Shown piece after piece: positions 57,349-64,000 of a stretch of 64,000 nucleotides of DNA. Under the pieces are notes generated by a model. The model was not told where the DNA came from, searched no databases, and worked only from the letters and a program-made list of their open reading frames with translations. Positions within the stretch are counted from its first letter, which is position 1, and every line of letters begins with the position of its first letter. Location of the stretch: assembly GCF_000299915.1 (NCBI RefSeq), contig NZ_AMRI01000009.1, positions 84,362-148,361 on the forward strand, read 5' to 3'. This stretch comes from Gallaecimonas xiamenensis 3-C-1. GTDB taxonomy: Bacteria; Pseudomonadota; Gammaproteobacteria; Enterobacterales; Gallaecimonadaceae. The position numbers were made by a program, and so were the translations under genes.

Positions 57349-58415
57349 TTATCCCCTATCCAGCGGGCTTACTACGCCACTAAAGTGCTGGCCAAGAAGA
57401 TGGGTATAAATCTGGGTGGTGCGCACGTCGCTGTGGCCCTTCTTCGCTTCCGGTCGCCTGTTGCGAAGTCATAGTCCTGATTCGAGATCCTTCCCTGGCG
57501 GCTGTTTCCGGCTCGGCCGTCCAGAGCCTCGCGTTCAGGGGCGCGTAAGCAACGCTTTCGCTTCGACCCTCACCCCGACGCCAGCAACTGGCTGGCAAAG
57601 CAGTGCCTAAAGGTATGGCAGCTCACCCTTTTATGCAGCCGTGGTACCAAGGCCAGGGCATGCTTTAACGCCTTGCGAACCGCAGTCTGGTGCAGGTGAT
57701 AACGGCAAAGCCCACCCACATAAGGATGGCTACAGTGCCCCGAAGCAGGGAACACAAAGCCCCAGCCGGGCTGGCGCCAAGCGTTGGGGTATTTACGAGA
57801 TAGGGCCAAGGGCAGGGCGGGGCCAACCCCCAATGCCAGATCCTGCTGATGAACCAGGGTGGCCTGGGCAATTTGAGCGCCAAGGGCTGCCCGCAAAGCG
57901 CCGGGCAGCAAGGTAGTGCGGTCTTTCTTACCCTTGCCGTCGTGGATAACGATAAGGTTACGGCCAAAGTCAATGTCCTGAATCCGTAATCGCAGGCACT
58001 CACTCACGCGCATACCGGTGCCATAAAGCAGCTGAATAATCAGCTTGTGGGGTGTGCTGCCATGCATGGCGTCCCAAATGGCCTGCACTTCGGGCGGAGT
58101 CAGTACAGCTGGTAAATAGCGCCCCCGGCTGCACAGGGTGAAGTTCAATTCCCCCAAGGGTGTTTTAAGGAACTTCCCGTACAAAAATTGCAAGGCGTTC
58201 AGTGCCACCTTTTGGGTGTTGGCCGATACCTGGCGCTGAGACGCCAAATAACTGAGAAGGGCCTTTACCTCGGTAGGCCCCAGCATCGAGGGATGCTGTA
58301 GCCTATTGAATCTAATGAAAAACCTAATCCAGTAAAGGTAGGTGTGCTCGGTGCGGATGCTGTATTGCCGAAGCCGCATCTCTTGGCGAGCCTGGTTTAG
58401 AAAAGGGCTGCTCAT
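57349..58415 (-). pseudogene. intI: Integron integrase IntI, disrupted near the C-terminus
   Basis: ATG 58415 opens MSSPFLNQARQEMRLRQYS, a standard IntI start (GTG 58424 is an alternative). Catalytic Arg in GTGMRVSECLRLRI, the integron-specific patch around RGRYLPAVLTP, and HTFRH are intact. The frame then stops after QLLASG at 57570. The lost ending is still visible further on at 57349-57438 ([19 protein letters not shown], with the second catalytic His and the Tyr). Between them 134 bp replaces about 30 bp and shifts the frame. The product would lack the nucleophile Tyr and be inactive. Confidence 0.93.
57439..57572. other. Foreign 134-bp segment inside intI
   Basis: It lies where IntI codons for RDIRTVQELL (about 30 bp) are expected. 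TTCGCTTC occurs near both ends (57443-57450 and 57557-57564). No IS or REP family is recognised with certainty. Confidence 0.7.
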
Positions 58416-58429
58416 CGGAATCACCAGAA

Positions 58430-58445
58430 CTGTGTTTATATACAG
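58430..58445 (-). promoter_or_regulatory. LexA box at the intI promoter
   Basis: CTGTGTTTATATACAG is a perfect CTGT-N8-ACAG SOS box, 14 bp before ATG 58415 of intI and overlapping its AT-rich promoter (TATACT, TATATAA on the minus strand). LexA control of integron integrases is well established. Confidence 0.88.
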
Positions 58446-58742
58446 TATATCTAGTCTGCCTTGGCGATTTTGGCACCTTCATTACGAACCCTTGACTCAT
58501 ATATTCCAATAGGTTGTCTACAACGTATTGATTAATATGAGTTAATAATGAGGTCCGACTTCAAGATAAGAAGCCGGTCCAACCAGCAAAAGAAGCCGGC
58601 TCGTTTTCACGCAGGGCTATTGAGAGGGTCGCAGACATTGCTTGGGAAATCAGATGGTTAACATCACACTTCCAAGTGATCTGATGAGTGAAAACGAGCC
58701 GGCTTCATAACTATTGTTATGCATCAATCAGGAACTGAACCT
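58446..58742. other. attI region of the integron
   Basis: The stretch between the intI promoter and the first cassette gene should contain attI and the cassette promoter. Possible recombination points are GTTAATA (58538), GTTAACA (58653) and GTTATGC (58715); none is decisive. An inverted-repeat element occupies 58592-58706. Confidence 0.6.
58592..58706. repeat. 115-bp element with perfect 19-bp inverted ends
   Basis: GAAGCCGGCTCGTTTTCAC (58592-58610) recurs as its exact complement at 58688-58706. The 77-bp interior has its own dyads (ATCAGAT/ATCTGAT, CACTT-CC-AAGTG). No clear target duplication. It resembles a MITE or the remains of an IS, or a structured part of attI. AGAAGCCGG also occurs just outside at 58569. 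Confidence 0.75.
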
Positions 58743-59117
58743 ATGGAATTACCAATAGAATATCGCTGGCTAAAGGCCCATCGATTCAATGGATTACTTC
58801 CATGGTGGTTTATTGATAATCCCGGTCAAGAGGGATTGAGAGTGGAGTATCAAAAGGAGACAGGAGAGGATTTTTATCCTTTCGCTAGGAGGCAAGATTG
58901 TGATGATGTTGCCGGCTTTAAAGTTGAGAAAGGAAAAATACAAAAAGAAGTAGTCTCCGTACATTTAACTTGGGCGGGTAAACGAGAGGTGGAAGGTTTT
59001 CCCGCTAAGGTTATATACCAAGATATATTTGCATGGTTGGCTCAAGAAGTGATACCTGAAACAGCCGATTGGGTCACTGAAGAAGAGTTGGCTGACCTTG
59101 AGGAAGAAAATGCATAA
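58743..59117 (+). CDS. Cassette 1 protein, unknown
   Basis: 124 residues from ATG 58743, with AGGAA upstream; ATG 58719 has no site. Acidic, Trp-rich (MELPIEYRWLKAHRFNGLLP, PWWFID, YFPFARRQD-like core) and probably alpha/beta. It may belong to the SMI1/KNR4 or a similar immunity-type group, but this is weak. The stop TAA is part of the attC core. Confidence 0.75.
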   Translation: MELPIEYRWLKAHRFNGLLPWWFIDNPGQEGLRVEYQKETGEDFYPFARRQDCDDVAGFKVEKGKIQKEVVSVHLTWAGKREVEGFPAKVIYQDIFAWLAQEVIPETADWVTEEELADLEEENA

Positions 59118-59210
59118 CAAGGTGGTCAAGTACACTCCGGCCGCAAAAAGCGCGGCCTGCGCGGGACAACCTACACTGCGTTTCGGTTGCCCCTTACCAC
59201 GACGTTAGCG
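59114..59210 (+). other. attC site 1
   Basis: 97 bp from CTAACAA-type core (59115) to GTTAGCG (59204-59210). An inner GGCCGC/GCGGCC pair gives the hairpin used in single-strand recombination. Confidence 0.9.
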
Positions 59211-59234
59211 GGCAGGGAAAAATAGGAGTAGACC

Positions 59235-60815
59235 ATGAGAACAATCAACACTGCGATCCTAAAGCTCGCGAAGCGCGCTGAAACCTATGACAAGCAACAC
59301 CTGATCGATTCGTTTGTTGATGTAGGTCCGTTGCTCACATTGCTATCGAATCAGGACAGCCAGATTCTCTTTGGGCGTCGAGGTACGGGCAAAACCCACG
59401 TTCTCTCATATCTGGCGAATGAACGAGCGGCTGCAGGAGAGACCGCTATTCAGATTGATATGCGAACCATTGGCTCCACTGGTGGAATCTTTTCTGACTC
59501 AAGTCTTACAGTATCTGAACGTGCAACACGCCTTTTGGTCGACACGCTCTGCACGGTGCATGATCAATTGCTCACGATTATCTTGGATCAAACGGAAGAA
59601 TTCGATTTGTCGGTCCTAGGCCCGCTGCTTGATGGATTTGTGGATGCAGCGACCGAGGTGACGGTCAAAGGCAAGGTGGTGGTAGAGGAATCGTCTGGCA
59701 TAACGACTAGGGAAAATTCTACTAGATCCATTGAGGCTGGCGCGTCAGCCGACAGCCTAAGCATTAGGGCCGGGACATCTACAGATGCATCTCGAGAAAT
59801 TGCAGGCCAACGTAAAGCTACTCGGGAGGGTGAAGAGCGCTTGCGCGTTCATTTTGGTGCGGTTGGAACCCAACTCAGACGTGTTGTTGAAAAGTTGCCC
59901 AAAAATCGACTCTGGTTGATCTTGGACGAGTGGAGTGAAATTCCACTTGATCTTCAGCCGTTCCTCGCTGATTTGCTTCGGCGCACTGTCCTACCGATTG
60001 GCGGAATTTCGGTCAAGATTGCAGCAATTGAGCAGCGATGCCGCTTTCGGGTCCCTGACAGTGAGCTTTCATACATTGGAATAGAAATAGGTGCAGATGC
60101 GGCTGCAAGCGTTCATTTAGATGAATTTCTTGTGTTTGAGAACAATCAAACCTTAGCCAAAGATTTTTTCCGAGAGCTGCTATTTAAGCACCTCAAAGCG
60201 ATTGATGGCGGCGATAGCCAGGGTGTGTTTTCGTCGACCTCTTCAGGTCTCGTAAATGAAATATTTACGCAGAAGAATGCTTTCGAAGAATTTGTGCGAT
60301 CTGCGGAGGGTGTCCCGCGAGATGCTATCAACATTCTCGGGGTGGCTGCCCAAAAGGCGGGTAACAATCAAATTTCTGTCCCAGACGTTCGGGTTGCGGG
60401 ACGAATTTGGTACACGCGAGCGAAACAACACGCCGTTTCATCTAAGCCTGGGGCGCAAGAGTTGCTAAGTTGGATAATTGATAAAGTCATTGGTCATAGA
60501 TCAGCCAAGGCATTTCTATTGCCTACCGATGCTCAAGATGAGGTGATCGACTTTCTGTATGACTCGCGGGTTCTGCACATAATTAAGCAAGGGGTGTCCG
60601 CACAGGATGTTCCTGGTATTCGATTTAACGTATTCGCTCTAGATTATGGCTGCTATGTAGATCTTGTGAACACCGCTCGAGCCCCTAAGGGGTTGTTCGA
60701 AATCGATACCGAGGATGGGGCAAGATTCGTGGAGGTTCCTCAAACTGATTTTCGCTCCATACGCCGGTCAATCCTTGATTTGAAAGACTTTTATGCCGAG
60801 AGCGCTGCCCGCTAA
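59235..60815 (+). CDS. Cassette 2: P-loop NTPase of unknown function
   Basis: 526 residues behind AGGAG. Walker A FGRRGTGKTH (46-55) and Walker B LWLILDEW (226-233), then KIAAIEQRCRF, a sensor-like strand, and a helical or winged C-terminal half ending in a beta region (FNVFALDYGCYVDLVNTA). Residues about 145-200 are a Ser/Thr/Glu-rich insertion. Fold type is ORC/STAND-like ATPase. It is very large for a cassette. No partner gene is in the cassette, so it may work alone, e.g. in phage defence. Base composition is nearer to 50% GC, unlike the backbone. Confidence 0.88.
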   Translation: MRTINTAILKLAKRAETYDKQHLIDSFVDVGPLLTLLSNQDSQILFGRRGTGKTHVLSYLANERAAAGETAIQIDMRTIGSTGGIFSDSSLTVSERATRLLVDTLCTVHDQLLTIILDQTEEFDLSVLGPLLDGFVDAATEVTVKGKVVVEESSGITTRENSTRSIEAGASADSLSIRAGTSTDASREIAGQRKATREGEERLRVHFGAVGTQLRRVVEKLPKNRLWLILDEWSEIPLDLQPFLADLLRRTVLPIGGISVKIAAIEQRCRFRVPDSELSYIGIEIGADAAASVHLDEFLVFENNQTLAKDFFRELLFKHLKAIDGGDSQGVFSSTSSGLVNEIFTQKNAFEEFVRSAEGVPRDAINILGVAAQKAGNNQISVPDVRVAGRIWYTRAKQHAVSSKPGAQELLSWIIDKVIGHRSAKAFLLPTDAQDEVIDFLYDSRVLHIIKQGVSAQDVPGIRFNVFALDYGCYVDLVNTARAPKGLFEIDTEDGARFVEVPQTDFRSIRRSILDLKDFYAESAAR

Positions 60816-60908
60816 CAACACGTTGCAGGCGACGCTTGACCCGCTGCCCACTTTTGCTGCCGCAAAAGCAGGCATCGCCTCAAACGCGCCTGAACGTGGG
60901 CGTTAGGT
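60812..60908 (+). other. attC site 2
   Basis: 97 bp, TAACAA (60813) to GTTAGGT (60902-60908). Outer arms ACGTTGCAGGCGA and its imperfect complement are visible; an inner GCTGCCGC.. run pairs around TTTTGC. Confidence 0.92.
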
Positions 60909-60918
60909 GAAATCACAC

Positions 60919-61326
60919 ATGGATTTAGACCTGTCCATAGCAGGCGCGAAAGAGGAGCGCGCGAGACTTAAGCAGTTTCACGTACTCTTGAACAGCCCGG
61001 ATATCATCCCTGAGCAGGCCTATCGAATGTCAGCAAACCTGTACCCTCTCGTTTGCTGCATCAATAACATTATCGGCCTGTACCTCAGTAAAAATTATGA
61101 AATTATACCTCTTTTCATAAGCCGTGCTCTATCACATATAAGCAATCATCCAGCACAACCTGCGGGTATCGCTTATCAAACTACCGCCATGCTTTACCTA
61201 AAACACATGACGCATATTCTCAAATCATATTCAGCCATATCTCGCGAATTTCTATATGAGCTTATACCTGAAGAAGTTTTGAATGCCGGCCCTCAGCAAG
61301 TTCCTTTTAACGCAGAGAGCACCTAA
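60919..61326 (+). CDS. Cassette 3 protein, unknown, helical
   Basis: 135 residues from ATG 60919; GTG 60907 lies in the attC core and is less likely. Almost entirely helical with hydrophobic faces (YPLVCCINNIIGLYLSKNYEII, AMLYLKHMTHIL in parts). No membrane helix is long enough to be sure. No family recognised. Its stop is the TAA of the attC core. Confidence 0.75.
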   Translation: MDLDLSIAGAKEERARLKQFHVLLNSPDIIPEQAYRMSANLYPLVCCINNIIGLYLSKNYEIIPLFISRALSHISNHPAQPAGIAYQTTAMLYLKHMTHILKSYSAISREFLYELIPEEVLNAGPQQVPFNAEST

Positions 61327-61398
61327 CAAATGGTTCAAGTTGCTCGCTTCGCTCACTGCGGGACCGGCTAAAGCCGGCCCCTTAACCAAACGTTAGCC
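61323..61398 (+). other. attC site 3
   Basis: 76 bp, TAACAA (61324) to GTTAGCC (61392-61398), with an inner CCGGC/GCCGG hairpin and GGTTCAAG/CTTAACC arms. Confidence 0.93.
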
Positions 61399-61404
61399 AC
61401 ACCA

Positions 61405-61893
61405 ATGAAAATTATCGAAGCACATCAATTTTATCTAGCAGTGTCCATGAGCGACCTAGTGAACTGGCATGGGAATCGCGATGATGATTTTGAGGCCAAC
61501 AAAGAAATCCAGTCAGCAGTTGAGCTTCTAGGTCTAGAGGTAGATGTAAAGCTGCTGCACAACGAGTATTTCAATAAAATTAAAGTAGGCCAAGGCGACA
61601 TATATTTATTTGTAAGCAGATGCTCGCCAGACAACCTCTTTGCAATCGACATGTACAGAGGCCTAACAGACCAGCTTGATATAGTTACTATTTTTTTCAG
61701 GGCCACCCCAGATCTAGCTACTGCTGTTAAGGAAAAATTAAGATATTTCTTTGACTCTGCGTCATGCCAAATTGCATACGAAGAGGCCAACTATCTACCT
61801 AGACTCCAGCAGCTACTCAACGAAAGCAGATATCCTTTCCTCATTGAGGAAAGCAACTATCAACAAATTTTAACTGTGCGTCAGTGCGGCTAA
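61405..61893 (+). CDS. Cassette 4 protein, unknown
   Basis: 162 residues from ATG 61405, 7 bp after the attC core, without a clear ribosome site. Alpha/beta look, with EAHQFYLAVSMSDLVNWHGNR and DIVTIFFRATPDLATAVKEKL. No family recognised. Stop in the attC core. Confidence 0.75.
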   Translation: MKIIEAHQFYLAVSMSDLVNWHGNRDDDFEANKEIQSAVELLGLEVDVKLLHNEYFNKIKVGQGDIYLFVSRCSPDNLFAIDMYRGLTDQLDIVTIFFRATPDLATAVKEKLRYFFDSASCQIAYEEANYLPRLQQLLNESRYPFLIEESNYQQILTVRQCG

Positions 61894-61964
61894 CAATGCG
61901 CTCAACTGCCGCTCACTTCGTTCGCTGGACGTCCAAAAGCTGCGCTTTTGTCCGCCCGTTAGCT
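61890..61964 (+). other. attC site 4
   Basis: 75 bp, TAACAA (61891) to GTTAGCT (61958-61964). Inner GGAC(G)TCCAAAAGC/GCTTTTGTCC dyad is clear. Confidence 0.93.
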
Positions 61965-61990
61965 TAATCGTTGTATTTTAAGGATGATTC

Positions 61991-62362
61991 GTGCGTAAAT
62001 TTCTAACTATACTACTCTGTTTTACTTTAATTAGCTGTGCCTCTAGTCAGGCAGTTAAAAATACTGATCCAAATGTGTATCAACTTGAGCAAGTAGATGC
62101 TCCCTCGAAGTGGATCATTCATATCTCTCCCATTTACCCTAAAGAAGCACTTGAAGAAAAAGTAGAAGGTTGGGTAAAAATGTCAGCCGTTATAACTGAA
62201 AATGGCAAAGTAACAGAAATTAAAGTTATTGATTCTCAACCAAAAGGTGTATTTGAAACAGAAGCCAAAAGGGCTTTTGGTAAATGGGTTTATAAACCTG
62301 CACTTTTAAACGGTAAAACAGTAAAGGTATACCGAGAAGAAACGGTGAAATTTAAAATATAA
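61991..62362 (+). CDS. Cassette 5: TonB C-terminal domain lipoprotein
   Basis: 123 residues from GTG 61991, with AAGGA nine bases before. Lipoprotein signal MRKFLTILLCFTLISC (Cys16). The rest is one TonB-C domain: ISPIYPKEALEEKVEGWVKM, VIDSQPKGVFETEAKRAFGKW, YKPALLNGK. It lacks the membrane anchor and Pro-rich arm of a true TonB, so it is a free TonB-C lipoprotein. Stop in the attC core. Strongly A+T-rich. Confidence 0.9.
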   Translation: MRKFLTILLCFTLISCASSQAVKNTDPNVYQLEQVDAPSKWIIHISPIYPKEALEEKVEGWVKMSAVITENGKVTEIKVIDSQPKGVFETEAKRAFGKWVYKPALLNGKTVKVYREETVKFKI

Positions 62363-62457
62363 CAAGCTGTTAAAAAAGGACAAAATCCAGGTAGTTTATT
62401 GCTCCTTCGTCGCTAATTTTAGCCGACTATATTTATCCTTTTAACAGGGCGTTATAA
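62359..62457 (+). other. attC site 5
   Basis: 99 bp, TAACAA (62360) to GTTATAA (62451-62457). Arms GCTGTTAAAAAAGGA and its imperfect complement TCCTTTTAACAGGGC are plain. Confidence 0.9.
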
Positions 62458-62491
62458 AACTTAACTTGGCAACGGAGATAAGGAGATATTT

Positions 62492-62812
62492 ATGCCAAAA
62501 ATCTACGAGTATCTTGGACTGATACTGTTCTTCTACAGCAATGAGCATGAGCCTATTCACATCCATGCAAAATATCAAGGCAAAGAGTCAAAAGCCGAGA
62601 TTCACATGCTAAATGGTCGAATTCAAAAGATCGTCATAAAGGATAAGGGAGCAGGGCTGGATTCAAGTAAGCGTAAGGAATTTGAAGAGTTCGTAAATTT
62701 CTACGCTGATGACATCGTTAACAAATGGGTGGATTACTTCGTTAAGAAGAAACATATTAGCCCTCAGATTATCACCAAAAAGGTTAAAAATGTCCGAACT
62801 ATCCGTGGTTGA
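62492..62812 (+). CDS. Cassette 6, first gene: DUF4160 protein
   Basis: 106 residues behind AAGGAG. MPKIYEYLGLILFFYSNEHEPIHIHA is the DUF4160 signature (conserved EHxPxHxH). DUF4160 and DUF2442 genes often stand together, and a toxin-antitoxin or related role has been suggested. The 3' end overlaps the second gene by 23 bp. Confidence 0.92.
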   Translation: MPKIYEYLGLILFFYSNEHEPIHIHAKYQGKESKAEIHMLNGRIQKIVIKDKGAGLDSSKRKEFEEFVNFYADDIVNKWVDYFVKKKHISPQIITKKVKNVRTIRG

Positions 62813-63047
62813 TGTAAAGCACCTAACTGGTCATATTCTTGAGATTGTATTCAGTGATGGTCATAAAGAAACAGTTGATTTTGCGCCTTTCATTTTCAGT
62901 GTGGGGCATCCCGACTATGAACCCTACAAAAATATTGAAACGTTCCTTAAATTCAAAATCGAGGACGGCAACCTCAATTGGGATGATTACACGATGATCT
63001 TTCCGGTTGCGGACTTGTATTCGAATAGAATCATTAAGAATCGTTAA
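62790..63047 (+). CDS. Cassette 6, second gene: DUF2442 protein
   Basis: 85 residues from ATG 62790 (MSELSVVDVKHLTGHILEIV). FSDGHKETVDFAPF and WDDYTMIFPVADLYSN fit DUF2442. It overlaps the DUF4160 gene by 23 bp, so its translation is coupled to it. Starts further up in frame extend into non-conserved residues and are rejected. Confidence 0.9.
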   Translation: MSELSVVDVKHLTGHILEIVFSDGHKETVDFAPFIFSVGHPDYEPYKNIETFLKFKIEDGNLNWDDYTMIFPVADLYSNRIIKNR

Positions 63048-63055
63048 GGCGTTTT

Positions 63056-63141
63056 ATAACAAGGTGTTGTAGCGAGTTCGTCGCTGAGCTCCTCAGGGAC
63101 TGCCGCACACGACGCGGCAGCCCCTAAACACAGCGTTAGAG
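63056..63141 (+). other. attC site 6
   Basis: 86 bp, TAACAA (63057) to GTTAGAG (63135-63141); inner GGGACTGCCGC/GCGGCAGCCCC arms are clear. Confidence 0.92.
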
Positions 63142-63200
63142 CGCAAAATTTTACCGGTACAAGTATCTTTCTAATTTCACAACCAAAAGGAGTATTAGCA

Positions 63201-63425
63201 ATGACTATTAAGTGCAACAATCCCGAAATGTTGATCACTTTTGTAAAGCAGAAGCACCCACAAGCTGGGTTCTCAAATCCAACACACCTCCAAACAAAAA
63301 TAGATTTCCCCTGCGGCCTGATTATGAATATTTTCAATACCGGAACTGTAAACTTTCAAGGCAATAGTCATGAAAATCGTATTGCAGCCGACCTACTTAA
63401 TGTAATTGATGCAATCAACAGATAA
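63201..63425 (+). CDS. Cassette 7: small protein, possible TBP-like fold
   Basis: 74 residues behind AAGGAG. The end ...IMNIFNTGTVNFQGN...AADLLNVI has the strand-strand-helix pattern of the TBP-like half domain seen at the start of RNase HIII. This is a weak resemblance. Unlike most others in the array, its stop lies 24 bp before the attC core. Confidence 0.75.
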   Translation: MTIKCNNPEMLITFVKQKHPQAGFSNPTHLQTKIDFPCGLIMNIFNTGTVNFQGNSHENRIAADLLNVIDAINR

Positions 63426-63448
63426 ACTATTTTCGTAGAGTTGCGCAT

Positions 63449-63504
63449 CTAACAAGTCAATGCAGCCGACCCCGTACCGGGGCGGCTGATTTCCAACGTT
63501 AATC
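63449..63504 (+). other. attC site 7
   Basis: 56 bp, TAACAA (63450) to GTTAATC (63498-63504), the shortest in the array; CAGCCGACCCCG/CGGGGCGGCTG hairpin. Confidence 0.9.
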
Positions 63505-63517
63505 CTCAAGAGAAGTC

Positions 63518-63976
63518 ATGATCGGACAACACAGAATATTTGCAGATCACTATCAGTTTTATGTCTTTGACAGTGATGTCGACCCTTATGCGGTAGATGA
63601 AGAGTGGTCTGATGAAGTGCTTAAAAAAGGATACCTTCAGGGTAAGAACAGCATCCATGTTGTTACTATCGGTGATTACAATGATCATGCTGTGACTATC
63701 TACAAAGGTGCTCCTAGTGAAGCACTGCCTGAAGGCGGGCATGATGCTATCACTGAAATTACTATCAATTCTGGCAAGGTAAAATTGTCATCACCAGCTT
63801 ATGGTCGTGATGATGAGCCAGAGTTTAATATTGGGGCTGGGGTTTATAAACTAACCATAAGATCTCTAAATTCAGGTAAGGAAGACCCTGATGCCGTAGA
63901 AGATCTTGAAGACCAAGAATTTTTCAAACTGGAGCAATTAGAAAGGTATGAGCTTTATTTCGAGCCAAAGGCTTAA
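63518..63976 (+). CDS. Cassette 8 protein, unknown, acidic
   Basis: 152 residues. Very acidic (ADHYQFYVFDSDVDPYAVDEEW; EDPDAVEDLEDQEFF) with alternating beta strands and helices. Perhaps a ComJ-like nuclease inhibitor or immunity-type protein, judged only by its acidity and size. Stop TAA in the attC core. Confidence 0.75.
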   Translation: MIGQHRIFADHYQFYVFDSDVDPYAVDEEWSDEVLKKGYLQGKNSIHVVTIGDYNDHAVTIYKGAPSEALPEGGHDAITEITINSGKVKLSSPAYGRDDEPEFNIGAGVYKLTIRSLNSGKEDPDAVEDLEDQEFFKLEQLERYELYFEPKA

Positions 63977-64000
63977 CAAGTGACTGTGGCATTTCGTCAA
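63973..64000 (+). other. attC site 8, cut by the window edge
   Basis: TAACAA at 63974, followed by GTGACTGTGGC. The right half is outside the window, so the array may continue. Confidence 0.7.

Larger units (their letters stand above)
57349..64000. mobile_element. Chromosomal integron: dead integrase and eight gene cassettes
   Basis: A divergent integron-integrase gene on the minus strand is followed on its 5' side by plus-strand genes separated by attC sites that begin TAACAA and end GTTA. Seven complete attC sites and one cut by the window edge are visible; the array may continue. Cassettes are A+T-richer than the backbone. No antibiotic-resistance gene is present. Confidence 0.95.

Noticed and set aside
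57380..57598. 72-residue protein gene across the intI disruption
   Set aside because: It is the insert read through into leftover intI sequence; composition and context do not support a gene.
59114..64000. CRISPR array
   Set aside because: The repeated TAACAA...GTTA units are spaced by genes, vary in length and sequence, and fit attC sites; there are no uniform repeats or spacers and no cas genes.

Overview
The window looks like a chromosome segment of a GC-rich gammaproteobacterium. Evidence is the topA-cysB neighbourhood, the pntAB pair, astB, an SdaA-type serine deaminase, a class I fumarase, and many GC-rich hairpin terminators between genes. Gallaecimonas or a relative in the Aeromonadales/Alteromonadales is my best guess, but the genus cannot be proved from the window. 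It has three parts: a Mu-like prophage (1 to about 25 kb), a block of housekeeping genes (25.1-57.1 kb) and a chromosomal integron (57.3 kb to the right edge).

The prophage is transposable and Mu-like. It is cut by the left edge and runs almost wholly on the minus strand from a divergent control region at 23.7 kb. On the plus strand is an XRE / Mu-type HTH / S24-peptidase repressor. On the minus strand follow Ner, transposase A (DDE), ATPase B, a dozen small early genes, GemA and one Mor/C-family activator. Then come a lipoprotein moron, a lysis-like cluster, terminase, portal, F-like head protein, gpG-like protein, a membrane-protein moron, protease/scaffold, capsid, and a tail module of the long non-contractile (siphovirus) type. 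The tail chaperone pair G/GT carries a textbook A-AAA-AAC slippery site, and the tape-measure gene runs off the left edge. A 25-nt sequence, 24/25 identical, occurs twice, upstream of the lysis block and upstream of the protease gene. These are the positions of the Mu late promoters Plys and PI.

The central block holds DUF3025, a dicarboxylate/amino-acid symporter, astB, topA, cysB, a substrate-binding-protein/GGDEF fusion, a small lipase, pntAB, a 1322-residue membrane protein, an exported catalase-peroxidase (katG) divergent from an ankyrin protein, sdaA, nudL-pabB (overlapping), a class I fumarase and an exported S9 peptidase. Many genes are separated by bidirectional hairpin terminators.

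The integron has a divergent integrase gene that is dead: 134 bp of unrelated sequence replaces about 30 bp before the catalytic Tyr, although a perfect LexA box remains at its promoter. To its right, on the plus strand, lie eight cassettes (the last truncated at its attC) that are visibly richer in A+T than the backbone. They encode a P-loop NTPase of 526 residues, a DUF4160/DUF2442 pair, a TonB-C lipoprotein and several unrecognised proteins. Six of the eight end on the TAA of the attC core itself. The best candidates for undescribed biology are the NTPase cassette, the membrane moron at the anti-CRISPR locus position of Mu-like phages, and the three-domain repressor with its GGAACA repeat cluster.
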